Shown here: positions 1-7,832 of the stretch, piece after piece
Layout: each line of letters starts with the position of its first letter
Numbering within the stretch: position 1 is the stretch's first letter
Assembly (NCBI GenBank): GCA_039180525.1
Contig: JBCDDF010000008.1
Location: 1-64,000 of the forward strand
Reading direction: 5' to 3'
DNA length: 64,000 nt
Origin: Halovulum sp039180525
GTDB taxonomy: Bacteria > Pseudomonadota > Alphaproteobacteria > Rhodobacterales > Rhodobacteraceae
Translations under genes and position numbers: made by a program
Notes under the pieces: model-generated
Databases searched by the model: none
What the model was told of the DNA's origin: nothing
What the model saw: the letters and a program-made list of their open reading frames with translations, nothing else

Positions 1-48
1 CCGCGCGCGCCGGGCGCGGCGGGCGCGGGTGCAGGGGGAGGGGAGACG

Positions 49-849
49 ATGCGCATTCTTTGCCTGAACGCCTGGGGTGGGCGGCTTTATGACGATCTGG
101 TGGCCTATCTGGTGGCGACCGATCCGGACGTGGTGTGCCTGCAGGAGGTCGTGCATGCACCCGCGGCGCCGGGCGCGTGGCTGGACTATCGCGACGATGG
201 CGCGCAACTGGTGCAGCGCGCGGATCTCTATCGCGATATCGGCCGGGCGCTGCCGGGGCATCTGGGGGTGTTTTCGGCCGCGGCGCAGGGGGAGTTGTGG
301 GACGGCGAGGCGCGGGTGATGTCGCACTGGGGTTTGGCCAGTTATGTGCGCGCCAGCCTGCCGGTGTCGGCCCAGATGTCCGGCTTTGTGCATGGCGGCT
401 TTCATCGCCGCGGCTTCGGTCCGCATCCGCGGGCGCGAACGGGCCAGGTGCTGCGGCTGCAGCATCCTGATCTTGGGCCTGTGACGGTGGCGCATATGCA
501 CGGTCTGCGCGATCCGGCCGCGGGAAAGCAGGACACTCCGGCGCGGGCGGCGCAGGCCGGGCGCTTCGCCGATCTGATCCGCGCGGTGGCCGGGCCCGAT
601 GATCCGGTCGTCGCCTGCGGCGATTTCAACGTGCTGCCGGACAGCGCGACCTTTGCGGTGCTGGCGCGGCTGGGGCTGCGCGATCTGGTCGCCGGGGGCG
701 GCTTCACCGACACCCGCAGCAGCCACTACGCCAAAAGCCCGCGTTTCGCCGATTACATGCTGGTCAATGACGCGGTCGCGGTGCGGGACTTTCAGGTCGT
801 CGCGGCGCCAGAGGTCTCCGACCACCGGCCGCTTCTGTTAACCCTCTAG
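49..849 (+). CDS. Endonuclease/exonuclease/phosphatase (EEP) family protein
   Basis: A 266-residue protein with the EEP (DNase I-like) metal-dependent phosphohydrolase layout. The N-terminal LNAWGG gives an Asn at residue 7 and LQEV gives the metal-binding Glu33. A central CGDFN block (190-194) carries the catalytic Asp and Asn, and the C-terminal SDHRP gives His259. All core family residues are therefore present and the protein should be catalytically competent. The substrate (DNA, phospholipid or phosphoinositide-like) cannot be told from sequence. No signal peptide is visible, so it is probably cytoplasmic. The ATG follows a GGGGAG ribosome-binding site. Its 3' end overlaps the convergent TusA-like gene by 4 bases. 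Confidence 0.85.
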   Translation: MRILCLNAWGGRLYDDLVAYLVATDPDVVCLQEVVHAPAAPGAWLDYRDDGAQLVQRADLYRDIGRALPGHLGVFSAAAQGELWDGEARVMSHWGLASYVRASLPVSAQMSGFVHGGFHRRGFGPHPRARTGQVLRLQHPDLGPVTVAHMHGLRDPAAGKQDTPARAAQAGRFADLIRAVAGPDDPVVACGDFNVLPDSATFAVLARLGLRDLVAGGGFTDTRSSHYAKSPRFADYMLVNDAVAVRDFQVVAAPEVSDHRPLLLTL

Positions 850-1079
850 GCGCCGCGCCGGATCAGCCAGATCTGCGCCGGAAAGCCGTCTTCTTGCCGG
901 TCCAAGAGCGTGTGGCCCTGTTCGGCGCAGAAATGCGGCACGTCGACCAGGGCGGCGGGATCGTCGGTACGCGCGCGCAACACCGTCCCCTGGGGCAGTT
1001 CGCGCAGCCGTTTGCCGATTTTCAGCACCGGCAGCGGGCACAGCAGCCCGCTGGCGTCGATCTCCTGATCCCAGTTCAT
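846..1079 (-). CDS. TusA/SirA-like sulfurtransferase family protein
   Basis: A 77-residue protein of the TusA (SirA/YeeD) family. These small persulfide carriers pass sulfur to tRNA-modifying, molybdenum-cofactor or other sulfur pathways. The diagnostic CPxP motif is near the N terminus (GLLCPLPVLK, Cys14). I chose the internal ATG at 1079 rather than an upstream in-frame ATG at 1106 because family members start a few residues before the DxxGxxCPxP block. It lies 107 bases from, and divergent to, ccdA. That pairing is plausible because both handle thiol chemistry, but the link is inferred. The exact sulfur acceptor is unknown. Confidence 0.85.
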   Translation of the reverse strand: MNWDQEIDASGLLCPLPVLKIGKRLRELPQGTVLRARTDDPAALVDVPHFCAEQGHTLLDRQEDGFPAQIWLIRRGA

Positions 1080-1186
1080 GATCTGGCGCGTAATCCGGGC
1101 TGTCACAAATGTCCACGCAGTTGTGACGCCCGGCCCCAGTGACCGGCGGTGCGATCCGGGGTAGGGCAGGGCGCAAGGAGTCGCAA

Positions 1187-1936
1187 ATGTTCGGCATAGA
1201 TGTCATAGACGGCGCTTTGGCGCCGGCCCTTTTCGTGGCCCTTATCGCCGGCGTTCTGAGCTTTCTCAGCCCCTGCGTGTTGCCGATCGTGCCGCCCTAT
1301 CTGGCCTATATGGCCGGCACGACGCCCGATCGCGTCGGCCCGGCGCCGAACCGGGCGGTGATTACCGCGGCATCGTTCTTCGTGCTGGGCCTGTCGACGG
1401 TGTTTCTGCTGCTGGGGCTGGCGGCATCGTTTCTGGGGCAGATCTTCTTACAGTATCAAAGCACGATGGCGGTCATCGGCGGCGTGGTCATCCTGATCTT
1501 CGGGCTGCATTTCCTGCATGTCTTCCGCATCCCCATCCTGGACCGCGAGGCGCGGATCGACGCCGGCGCGGCGCAGGCGGGGACGGCGCTGGGCGCGTAT
1601 GTCATGGGGCTGGCCTTCGCCTTTGGCTGGACGCCCTGTATCGGGCCGGTTCTGGGCATGATCCTGTCGCTTGCAGCGCAGGAGGATACGCTGAGCCGCG
1701 GCGTGGTGATGATGGCAGTCTATGCCGCGGGGCTGGGTTTGCCGTTTTTGCTGGCGGCGGTGTTTCTGCACCGGTTCCTGGGTCTGGTCGGGCGGCTGAA
1801 GGCGCAGATGGGCCGGATCGAGAAGGTCACCGGCGCGATGCTGGTCGCGGTCGGGCTGCTGCTGGTGACCGGGCTATTCACCGACATGTCCTTCTGGCTT
1901 TTGGAGACCTTCCCCGCGCTCGGACTGATCGGCTAG
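1187..1936 (+). CDS. ccdA: Cytochrome c biogenesis protein CcdA (thiol-disulfide transporter)
   Basis: A 249-residue polytopic membrane protein of the CcdA/DsbD-beta family, which carries electrons from cytoplasmic thioredoxin across the inner membrane to reduce periplasmic partners in cytochrome c maturation. About six hydrophobic segments are visible. The two redox cysteines are in the expected places: FLSPCVLPIVPP (Cys30) in the first helix and GWTPCIGPVLG (Cys151) in the fourth. The start at 1187 follows AAGGAG six bases upstream; a longer in-frame start at 1139 has no such site. The last 63 bases overlap the convergent ribbon-helix-helix gene. Confidence 0.92.
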   Translation: MFGIDVIDGALAPALFVALIAGVLSFLSPCVLPIVPPYLAYMAGTTPDRVGPAPNRAVITAASFFVLGLSTVFLLLGLAASFLGQIFLQYQSTMAVIGGVVILIFGLHFLHVFRIPILDREARIDAGAAQAGTALGAYVMGLAFAFGWTPCIGPVLGMILSLAAQEDTLSRGVVMMAVYAAGLGLPFLLAAVFLHRFLGLVGRLKAQMGRIEKVTGAMLVAVGLLLVTGLFTDMSFWLLETFPALGLIG

Positions 1937-2161
1937 CCGGTCCTGATACCAGCGCAAAACATAGAGCCGGATCGCCGTCGCCAGGCCGCAGCCAAGGCCG
2001 CGCGCAGCGTCGATGTCGGCCGCCAGCGCCGCTTTGGCGCGGCCCTGCGCCGCCGCGATCTGCACGAACGCGTCCCAGAACGGATCTTCCAAGGACACCG
2101 ACGTGCGGTGCCCCCGGATCGTCAGCGAGCGTTTGCGCGGGCGCCCGGGCGTCTGCGCCAT
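1874..2161 (-). CDS. Ribbon-helix-helix domain protein
   Basis: A 95-residue protein whose core (RSLTIRGHRTSVSLEDPFWD, residues 11-30) is typical of the small alphaproteobacterial ribbon-helix-helix family (Pfam RHH_4 type). Such proteins resemble Arc/MetJ DNA-binding domains, but their targets are unknown. The basic N terminus (GRPRKRS) suits DNA contact. It starts 5 bases after the stop of the ThDP enzyme on the same strand, so the two are probably co-transcribed. Its 3' end runs 63 bases into ccdA on the opposite strand. The C-terminal 20 residues are polar and probably not part of the fold. Confidence 0.7.
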   Translation of the reverse strand: MAQTPGRPRKRSLTIRGHRTSVSLEDPFWDAFVQIAAAQGRAKAALAADIDAARGLGCGLATAIRLYVLRWYQDRLADQSERGEGLQKPEGHVGE

Positions 2162-2166
2162 GCCGG

Positions 2167-3705
2167 TCACACCACCGCTTCGATCAGGAACGGGCCGGGC
2201 TCTTTCAGGCCGGTGCGCAGGGCATCGGCGAAGCCGGCGCAATCCTCGGCCCGGGCGGAGGCGACCCCATGCGCCCGCGCCATCGCCTGCCAGTCGAGGT
2301 CGGGGTCCATGACGTCGAACATCCGCATCGCGTTCGGCCCCGGCTTGCCAAGGCCGAGGTTCATCCGTTCCAATCGCAGGATCTGATAGCCGCGGTTGGC
2401 GAAGACGATGATCACGACGTTCAGCCGTTCGTTCGCCATCGTCCATAGCGACTGGATCGTGTACATCGCGGAGCCGTCGCCGGTCAGCGCGATCACCGGC
2501 CGGTCGGGGCAGGCGACCGCGGCACCGACCGCATTGGGAAGCCCGCCGCCGATGGCGCCACCAGGCGTGTGCAGCCAGTCATGCGGCGCGGCGGCCACCG
2601 TTTCCATCGACGCGCCGCGGCTGGAGGTTATGCCCTCGTCGACCACGATTGCGCCGTCCGGCATCAGCGCGGCCAGGGTCCGGCCGACCCGATCCTGGGT
2701 CAGCGGGCCCTCGGGGATATCGGGCACGGCCTGGGTGATGGTCTGCGGCGCTGCCGACGCGCCCAACGCGTCCGCCAAAGCCTCTAGCGTGTGCACAACA
2801 TCCCAGCCGGGCGGGCACAAATCGGTGATCGCGCAATCGGGCGGCTCGGGCAGGCTGGGCTTGCCGGGGTAGGCGAAAAAGCTGACGGGCCGGTCGGCGC
2901 CCACCAGAACCATGGCGCGGGTGTTGCCCAGCACCATGACGTTTTCCTCCACGACATAGGCCTGGCGGGTCAGCGGCGGCGTGCCGGCGCCGCGCCCGAT
3001 GCGACCGACCAGCAGCGGCGCCATCAGCGTCGCGCCGGCGGCCTGCGCGACCCGGCCGGCGAGTTGCAGCCCGGGCCCATGCAGCGCGGGCCCGCCCACC
3101 ATCAGCGCTGCGCCGTCCTGCCGCAGCGCATGGACTGCGGCGGCGATGCGTGCGGGATCGGGCCGGGGCAGCGCCGGCGGCGGTGCGGCGGTCGCGGCCG
3201 GGCCGCCATCGCCCCATGCGGTATCGGCCGGCAGGATCAGTGTGGAGATCTGCCCGCCCGCCATGCGCGCCGCGCGCAGCGCCCGCGAACCGTCCGCGGC
3301 AACGCCGCCGGCGTCCTGCGCGGTGATCACACTGTGGCTGATCGCGCCGCTGACCCCGGCCACGTCGCCGCGCAACGGGCTTTCATACCCCAGGTGATAG
3401 GTCGCATGATCGCCGACCACGTTCAGCACCCCCGCGCCGGCCTTGCGCGCGTTGTGCAGATTGGCGAACGCGTTGCCGAAGCCCGGCGCCAAGTGCAACA
3501 GCGTCGCCGCGACCTTGCCCGACATGCGGTGATAGGCATCCGCCGCACCGCTCGCCCCGCCCTCGAACAGACACAGCACGCAGCGCATGTCCGGCTGGTC
3601 GTCCAGGGCGGCGACGAAGTGCATTTCCGACGTGCCCGGATTGGTGAAACAGGTGTCCAGGCCCGACGCCAGAAACGTGGCCACCAAGGATTGCGCGCCG
3701 TTCAT
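2167..3705 (-). CDS. Thiamine-diphosphate-dependent enzyme, acetolactate synthase/benzoylformate decarboxylase-like
   Basis: A 512-residue ThDP enzyme of the POX/AHAS superfamily. The activating glutamate is in CLFEGGASGAADAY (Glu48). The diphosphate/Mg2+ motif begins at GDGS (about residue 409) and ends at FANRGY, at the canonical spacing. Databases often call this short type acetolactate synthase large subunit. No small regulatory subunit gene adjoins it, and it is shorter than IlvB (about 570 residues), so a 2-oxoacid decarboxylase or lyase role is at least as likely. The ATG at 3705 has GGGGGA upstream and matches family starts; the longer frame to 3930 is shadow sequence. It is followed closely by the ribbon-helix-helix gene. 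Confidence 0.75.
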   Translation of the reverse strand: MNGAQSLVATFLASGLDTCFTNPGTSEMHFVAALDDQPDMRCVLCLFEGGASGAADAYHRMSGKVAATLLHLAPGFGNAFANLHNARKAGAGVLNVVGDHATYHLGYESPLRGDVAGVSGAISHSVITAQDAGGVAADGSRALRAARMAGGQISTLILPADTAWGDGGPAATAAPPPALPRPDPARIAAAVHALRQDGAALMVGGPALHGPGLQLAGRVAQAAGATLMAPLLVGRIGRGAGTPPLTRQAYVVEENVMVLGNTRAMVLVGADRPVSFFAYPGKPSLPEPPDCAITDLCPPGWDVVHTLEALADALGASAAPQTITQAVPDIPEGPLTQDRVGRTLAALMPDGAIVVDEGITSSRGASMETVAAAPHDWLHTPGGAIGGGLPNAVGAAVACPDRPVIALTGDGSAMYTIQSLWTMANERLNVVIIVFANRGYQILRLERMNLGLGKPGPNAMRMFDVMDPDLDWQAMARAHGVASARAEDCAGFADALRTGLKEPGPFLIEAVV

Positions 3706-3873
3706 TGTGATCCCCCGTTGCTTTTGCGGCACTCTCCGCGCCGGGCGGCGGGCTGTCAAAGCCCTCACACGGGGAAGTGACCCGCGTCCGGCCCCCCCGA
3801 TCGGATGGGGGTTGCAGGCCGAACAGGTCGGAAGCGGGTTTGGTCCGAATTCGACCGTCCGGGCCGAAACGCA

Positions 3874-3911
3874 GGATCTGGTTGTTTCAATCCGATCCGG
3901 TTTTGATCTAA
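3874..3911 (-). repeat. Copy of dispersed intergenic repeat (family 2) upstream of glyQ
   Basis: Read on the minus strand, this 38-base stretch runs TTAGATCAAAACCGG, then ATCGGATTGAAACAA, and ends in AGATCC. It aligns almost base for base with 59414-59450 (TTAGAGCAAAACGG, ATCAGATTTAAACAA, GATCC). Both copies are intergenic and less GC-rich than their surroundings. The copy ends 36 bases before the glyQ start, so it could contain or affect the glyQ promoter. No open reading frame is associated with it. Confidence 0.6.
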
Positions 3912-3947
3912 AGCACGGGTCAGACGCCAACAGACCCCGGGTCCCCT

Positions 3948-4871
3948 ATGTCCGCCGACACCCCCCGTTCGTTTCAGGAGATCATCCTGCGGCTGCAAAC
4001 CTATTGGGCGGCGCGCGGCTGCGCCATCCTGCAGCCCTATGACATGGAGGTCGGCGCCGGCACGTTTCACCCTGCCACGACGCTGCGCGCGCTGGGCAGC
4101 CGGGCTTGGGCCGCGGCGTATGTGCAGCCCTCGCGCCGGCCCACGGACGGGCGCTATGGCGAGAACCCCAACCGGCTGCAGCACTATTACCAGTACCAAG
4201 TGCTGATCAAACCCAGCCCGCCCGATCTGCAGGAGCTGTATCTGGGCAGTCTGGAGGCGATCGGCATCGACATGGCGCTGCATGACATCCGTTTTGTGGA
4301 GGACGATTGGGAAAGCCCCACGCTGGGCGCCTGGGGCCTGGGCTGGGAGGTCTGGTGCGACGGGATGGAGGTCAGCCAGTACACCTATTTCCAGCAGGTC
4401 GGCGGGCTTGATTGCAAGCCGGTGTCGGGCGAGTTGACCTATGGGCTGGAGCGGCTGGCGATGTACGTGCTGGGCGTCGATCACGTTATGGACATGCCGT
4501 TCAATGATGCGCAAGCGCCGATTGCGCTGAGCTATGGCGATGTCTTCCGCCAGACCGAGCAGGAATACAGCCGCTGGAATTTCGATGTCGCCGACACCGA
4601 CAAACTGCTGGAGGATTTCGACAAGGCCGAGGCCGAATGCGCGCGCATCCTCGCCGCGGCGGAGGTCGACCCGAAAACCGGCAGGCGGATCGTCATGGCC
4701 CACCCGGCTTACGACCAATGCATCAAGGCCAGCCATCTGTTCAACCTGCTCGACGCGCGCGGCGTGATCTCGGTCACCGAACGCCAGGCCTATATCGGCC
4801 GCGTGCGGGCGCTTGCCCGGTCCTGTGCCGATGCCTTCGTCCGGACCGAGGCCGGAGGATTTGAGCCATGA
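3948..4871 (+). CDS. glyQ: Glycyl-tRNA synthetase alpha subunit
   Basis: A 307-residue catalytic subunit of the bacterial alpha2-beta2 glycyl-tRNA synthetase, which charges tRNA-Gly with glycine using ATP. The N-terminal SFQEIILRLQTYWAARGC and the ILQPYDMEVGAGTFHPAT block are hallmark GlyQ sequences (class II core), and the length matches the family. The beta subunit glyS lies 790 bases downstream; two small genes (VOC and DUF6446-like) sit between them with overlapping stops and starts, so all four probably form one transcript. The upstream 240-base gap holds a family 2 repeat and is the likely promoter region. Confidence 0.97.
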   Translation: MSADTPRSFQEIILRLQTYWAARGCAILQPYDMEVGAGTFHPATTLRALGSRAWAAAYVQPSRRPTDGRYGENPNRLQHYYQYQVLIKPSPPDLQELYLGSLEAIGIDMALHDIRFVEDDWESPTLGAWGLGWEVWCDGMEVSQYTYFQQVGGLDCKPVSGELTYGLERLAMYVLGVDHVMDMPFNDAQAPIALSYGDVFRQTEQEYSRWNFDVADTDKLLEDFDKAEAECARILAAAEVDPKTGRRIVMAHPAYDQCIKASHLFNLLDARGVISVTERQAYIGRVRALARSCADAFVRTEAGGFEP

Positions 4872-5224
4872 CCATCGAAACCGCCACGCCCGTCTTTCGG
4901 GTCAGCGACTACCAGCGGGCGAAGGCGTTCTGGACCGACGCGCTGGGCTTTGCCTGTGTCGAAGAGGCCGGCGAGCCGGTCACCGGGTTCGGCATCTTCC
5001 GCCGCGACGGCGCGCGGGTGTTCCTGGTCGCCTGGAACGGGCCGGAGGCGGCTTACGACAAGTGGCGGGCCTATTTCCACGTGACCGATTTCGAGGCGCA
5101 TCTGGCCGAGGTGCAGGGCCGGACCCCGCTGTCCTCCGACCCGGTGCTGACCGAATACGGCATGCGCGAGTTCGAGGTCACCGACCCCGATGGCAATGTC
5201 GTCTGCTTCGGTGCCGATCCGTGA
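4868..5224 (+). CDS. VOC/glyoxalase-superfamily protein (bleomycin-resistance-like)
   Basis: A 118-residue single-module vicinal-oxygen-chelate protein. It begins ATPVFRVSDYQRAKAFWTDA, the usual first beta-alpha unit, and ends with FEVTDPDGNVVCFG, the typical last strand carrying the conserved Glu and the DPDGN turn. Proteins of this size dimerise and can act as binding (resistance) proteins or metal-dependent isomerases and dioxygenases; the ligand is not evident. Its ATG overlaps the glyQ stop by 4 bases (ATGA), which implies translational coupling. The functional reason for sitting inside the glyQ-glyS operon is unknown. Confidence 0.8.
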   Translation: MTIETATPVFRVSDYQRAKAFWTDALGFACVEEAGEPVTGFGIFRRDGARVFLVAWNGPEAAYDKWRAYFHVTDFEAHLAEVQGRTPLSSDPVLTEYGMREFEVTDPDGNVVCFGADP

Positions 5225-5661
5225 GCGGGCGCGCCTTCGTCATCGGTCTGCTTGCGTCGCTGGCGCTGTTCGGCGGCGGGCTGTTCTATGCCCAAAACTA
5301 TGCGTTCTACGACCGGGTCAGTGGGCTCGACAGCATCGTCGTGGCCGACAGCGCCATCGACGTCGCGGCCTATCGCGGCATCGATGCGACCTCCTCCGGG
5401 TTGAAGCGCCGCGGCTGTTTCACCGTCGACCCGGCCGCGTTCGACGGCCTGCCGGTGGCCAGCGCACCCGCGCCGCTGAACCCGCCCTTCTGGTTCGACT
5501 GTTTCGATGCCCGCGCGCTGGCCGAGGATCTGGAGGCCGGTCGCGCCACGGCCTATGTCGCGGCGATCGAGGAACTGGATGGGATCGACCGGCTGGTGGC
5601 GGTCTATCCGGATGGCCGCGGCTTTGAGTGGCGGCAATTGAACGAGAGATTTTCCAACTGA
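5221..5661 (+). CDS. DUF6446-like membrane-anchored protein in the glyQ-glyS operon
   Basis: A 146-residue protein starting at GTG 5221, which overlaps the VOC stop (GTGA). An N-terminal hydrophobic anchor (about residues 5-20, FVIGLLASLALFGGGLFYA) is followed by a periplasmic domain with two cysteines in RRGCFTVDP and WFDCFDARAL that could form a disulfide. Its position between glyQ and glyS recurs in Rhodobacterales, where I recall it as DUF6446. No enzymatic motif is visible and its function is unknown. The stop overlaps the glyS start (TGATG). The family name is from memory and should be treated as likely rather than certain. Confidence 0.65.
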   Translation: MSGRAFVIGLLASLALFGGGLFYAQNYAFYDRVSGLDSIVVADSAIDVAAYRGIDATSSGLKRRGCFTVDPAAFDGLPVASAPAPLNPPFWFDCFDARALAEDLEAGRATAYVAAIEELDGIDRLVAVYPDGRGFEWRQLNERFSN

Positions 5662-7817
5662 TGCCCGATTTGCTGCTGGAGCTGTTCTCTGAAGAAATCC
5701 CCGCGCGGATGCAGGCCAAGGCCAGCGCGGACCTGAAGAAATTGGTCACCGACGGGCTGGTCGAGGCCGGGCTGACCTATGCAGGCGCGCAGAGTTTTGC
5801 CACGCCCCGCCGCCTGACGCTGGCGCTGGAAGGACTGCCCGCGATGTCGCCGGCGCAGCGCACGGAGCGCCGCGGGCCCCGGGTCGACGCGCCCGACAAG
5901 GCCATCGAAGGCTTCCTGCGGTCGACCGGCCTGACCCGCGACGCGCTGGAGGCGCGCGACGACAAGAAGGGCCAGATCTATTTCGCGGTCATTGACAGCC
6001 CCGGCCGCCCGGCGGCGGAGATCGTGGCCGAGGTGGTCACCGGCGTCATCCGCGCCTTTCCCTGGCCCAAATCCATGCGCTGGGGCGACGGCACCTTGCG
6101 ATGGGTGCGCCCGCTGCAAACGATCCTGTGCGTGCTGAGCGACGAGACGGGCGCGACCGCCGTACCGTTGGAGATCGACGGGATCGTGGCGGGCGACACC
6201 ACCGCCGGGCACCGGTTCATGGCGCCCGCGCGGTTTGCCGTTACCGGCCTGGAGGATTATCAGCGTAAGCTCGCCGCCGCCCATGTGATCCTGGACGCCG
6301 AGGTGCGCGCGGCGCAGATCCGCCACGATGCCGAACAACTCGCCTTCGCCCAGGGGCTGGAACTGGTCGAGGATGCGAGCCTTCTGGCCGAGGTTGCGGG
6401 TCTGGTCGAATGGCCCGTGGTGCTGATGGGCGCCATCGGGGCGGACTTCCTGGATCTGCCGGCGGAGGTACTGCAGACCTCCATGCGCGAACATCAGAAG
6501 TTCTTTTCGGTGCGCAACTCGAAATCGGGCCGGATCGAGCATTACATCACCGTGGCCAATCGCGAGACAGCGGACAACGGCGCCACGATCCTGGCCGGCA
6601 ATGGCAGGGTGCTGGCGGCGCGGCTGTCGGACGCGAAATTCTTCTGGGAAAACGACCTGCGCACGGTGAAATCCGCCGGGCTGGAGGGTATGGCCGAACC
6701 GCTGGCCCAGGTGACCTTTCACGCCAAACTGGGCACGGTGGCCGACCGCATCGACCGCATCGCTGCCCTGGCGCGCGACATCGCGCCGATGGTTGGCGCG
6801 GACCCGGACCAGGCCGCCGCCGCGGCACGCGTGGTCAAGGCCGATCTGGCCTCGGAAATGGTTTATGAGTTCCCCGAACTGCAGGGCGTGATGGGCGGCT
6901 ACTACGCCCAGGCGGCCGGGCTGGACGCGGCGGTGGCCGAGGCCTGCGCGGCGCATTACCGCCCGCTCGGCCCCTCAGACGCGGTGCCGACCGCGCCGGT
7001 CGCCATGGCCGTGGCGCTGGCCGACAAGATCGACACGCTGACCGGTTTTTGGGCCATCGACGAAAAACCCACCGGCTCCGGCGACCCGTTCGCGCTGCGC
7101 CGCGCGGCGCTGGGGGTCATTCGGATTGTTTTGGATGGCGAACTGCGGTTGCGTTTGATGCAGATCCTGGAAGCCGCGGCCAGCGCCCACCCTACGCCGT
7201 CTCCCCGAGTGCCGGAAAACGGGGGGGATCCTGCTTATTCGGTGGAGGCCATGGCGACCGAAAAGCTAGGGAACGGCCCTTGGTTTGTTGCGCGCGGGGT
7301 GTTGGATTTCTTCGTGGATCGGCTGAAGGTGCACCTTAGGGGCGAAGGCATGCGCCATGATGTGATCGACGCGTGTTTCAAGCCGGACCGCGACGACGAC
7401 CTCACGCTTTTGGTCAACCGCGTGCGCGCGCTTCAAACCTTCCTCGACACCGAAGACGGCGCCAATCTGCTGGCCGGGTTCAAACGGGCCAACAACATCC
7501 TGGATGCCGAAGAAAAGAAGGACGGCGTCGAATACACGCTCGACCCCGATCCGAAATTCGCCGAAGACCCGGCGGAGACGGATCTGTTCGCGGCGCTGGA
7601 TGCCGCGCAGGCGGCCATTTTCCCGGCGCTGAAAGCGGAGGATTTCGGTGCAGCCATGACCGCAATGGCGGATCTTCGCGCGCCGATTGATGCGTTTTTC
7701 GACCGGGTCAAAGTCAATGCCGACAGTGCCATTGTGCGGCGCAACCGCTTGTGTCTGCTCAACAGAATTCGGGTGGTGATGGCAGAAGTCGCGAATTTCG
7801 CCGCAATCGAGGGCTAA
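5661..7817 (+). CDS. glyS: Glycyl-tRNA synthetase beta subunit
   Basis: A 718-residue beta subunit of glycyl-tRNA synthetase, needed for tRNA recognition alongside GlyQ. The N terminus MPDLLLELFSEEIPARMQ is characteristic, followed by the conserved FATPRRLTL and HRFMAPARF segments and a C-terminal anticodon-binding (DALR-like) region ending in LNRIRVVMAEVANFAAIEG. The ATG at 5661 shares its A with the preceding TGA (TGATG), so translation is probably coupled; the longer frame to 5628 reads through the neighbouring gene. A Pro/Ser-rich insertion around residues 512-526 (HPTPSPRVPENGGDP) sits between conserved blocks and looks like a lineage-specific loop. Confidence 0.96.
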   Translation: MPDLLLELFSEEIPARMQAKASADLKKLVTDGLVEAGLTYAGAQSFATPRRLTLALEGLPAMSPAQRTERRGPRVDAPDKAIEGFLRSTGLTRDALEARDDKKGQIYFAVIDSPGRPAAEIVAEVVTGVIRAFPWPKSMRWGDGTLRWVRPLQTILCVLSDETGATAVPLEIDGIVAGDTTAGHRFMAPARFAVTGLEDYQRKLAAAHVILDAEVRAAQIRHDAEQLAFAQGLELVEDASLLAEVAGLVEWPVVLMGAIGADFLDLPAEVLQTSMREHQKFFSVRNSKSGRIEHYITVANRETADNGATILAGNGRVLAARLSDAKFFWENDLRTVKSAGLEGMAEPLAQVTFHAKLGTVADRIDRIAALARDIAPMVGADPDQAAAAARVVKADLASEMVYEFPELQGVMGGYYAQAAGLDAAVAEACAAHYRPLGPSDAVPTAPVAMAVALADKIDTLTGFWAIDEKPTGSGDPFALRRAALGVIRIVLDGELRLRLMQILEAAASAHPTPSPRVPENGGDPAYSVEAMATEKLGNGPWFVARGVLDFFVDRLKVHLRGEGMRHDVIDACFKPDRDDDLTLLVNRVRALQTFLDTEDGANLLAGFKRANNILDAEEKKDGVEYTLDPDPKFAEDPAETDLFAALDAAQAAIFPALKAEDFGAAMTAMADLRAPIDAFFDRVKVNADSAIVRRNRLCLLNRIRVVMAEVANFAAIEG

Positions 7818-7832
7818 AAAACCCACAAGAGC

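Noticed and set aside
2167..3705. Naming the ThDP enzyme ilvB
   Set aside because: It is shorter than IlvB and has no ilvH-like gene beside it. The sequence does not decide between acetolactate synthase and a 2-oxoacid decarboxylase.
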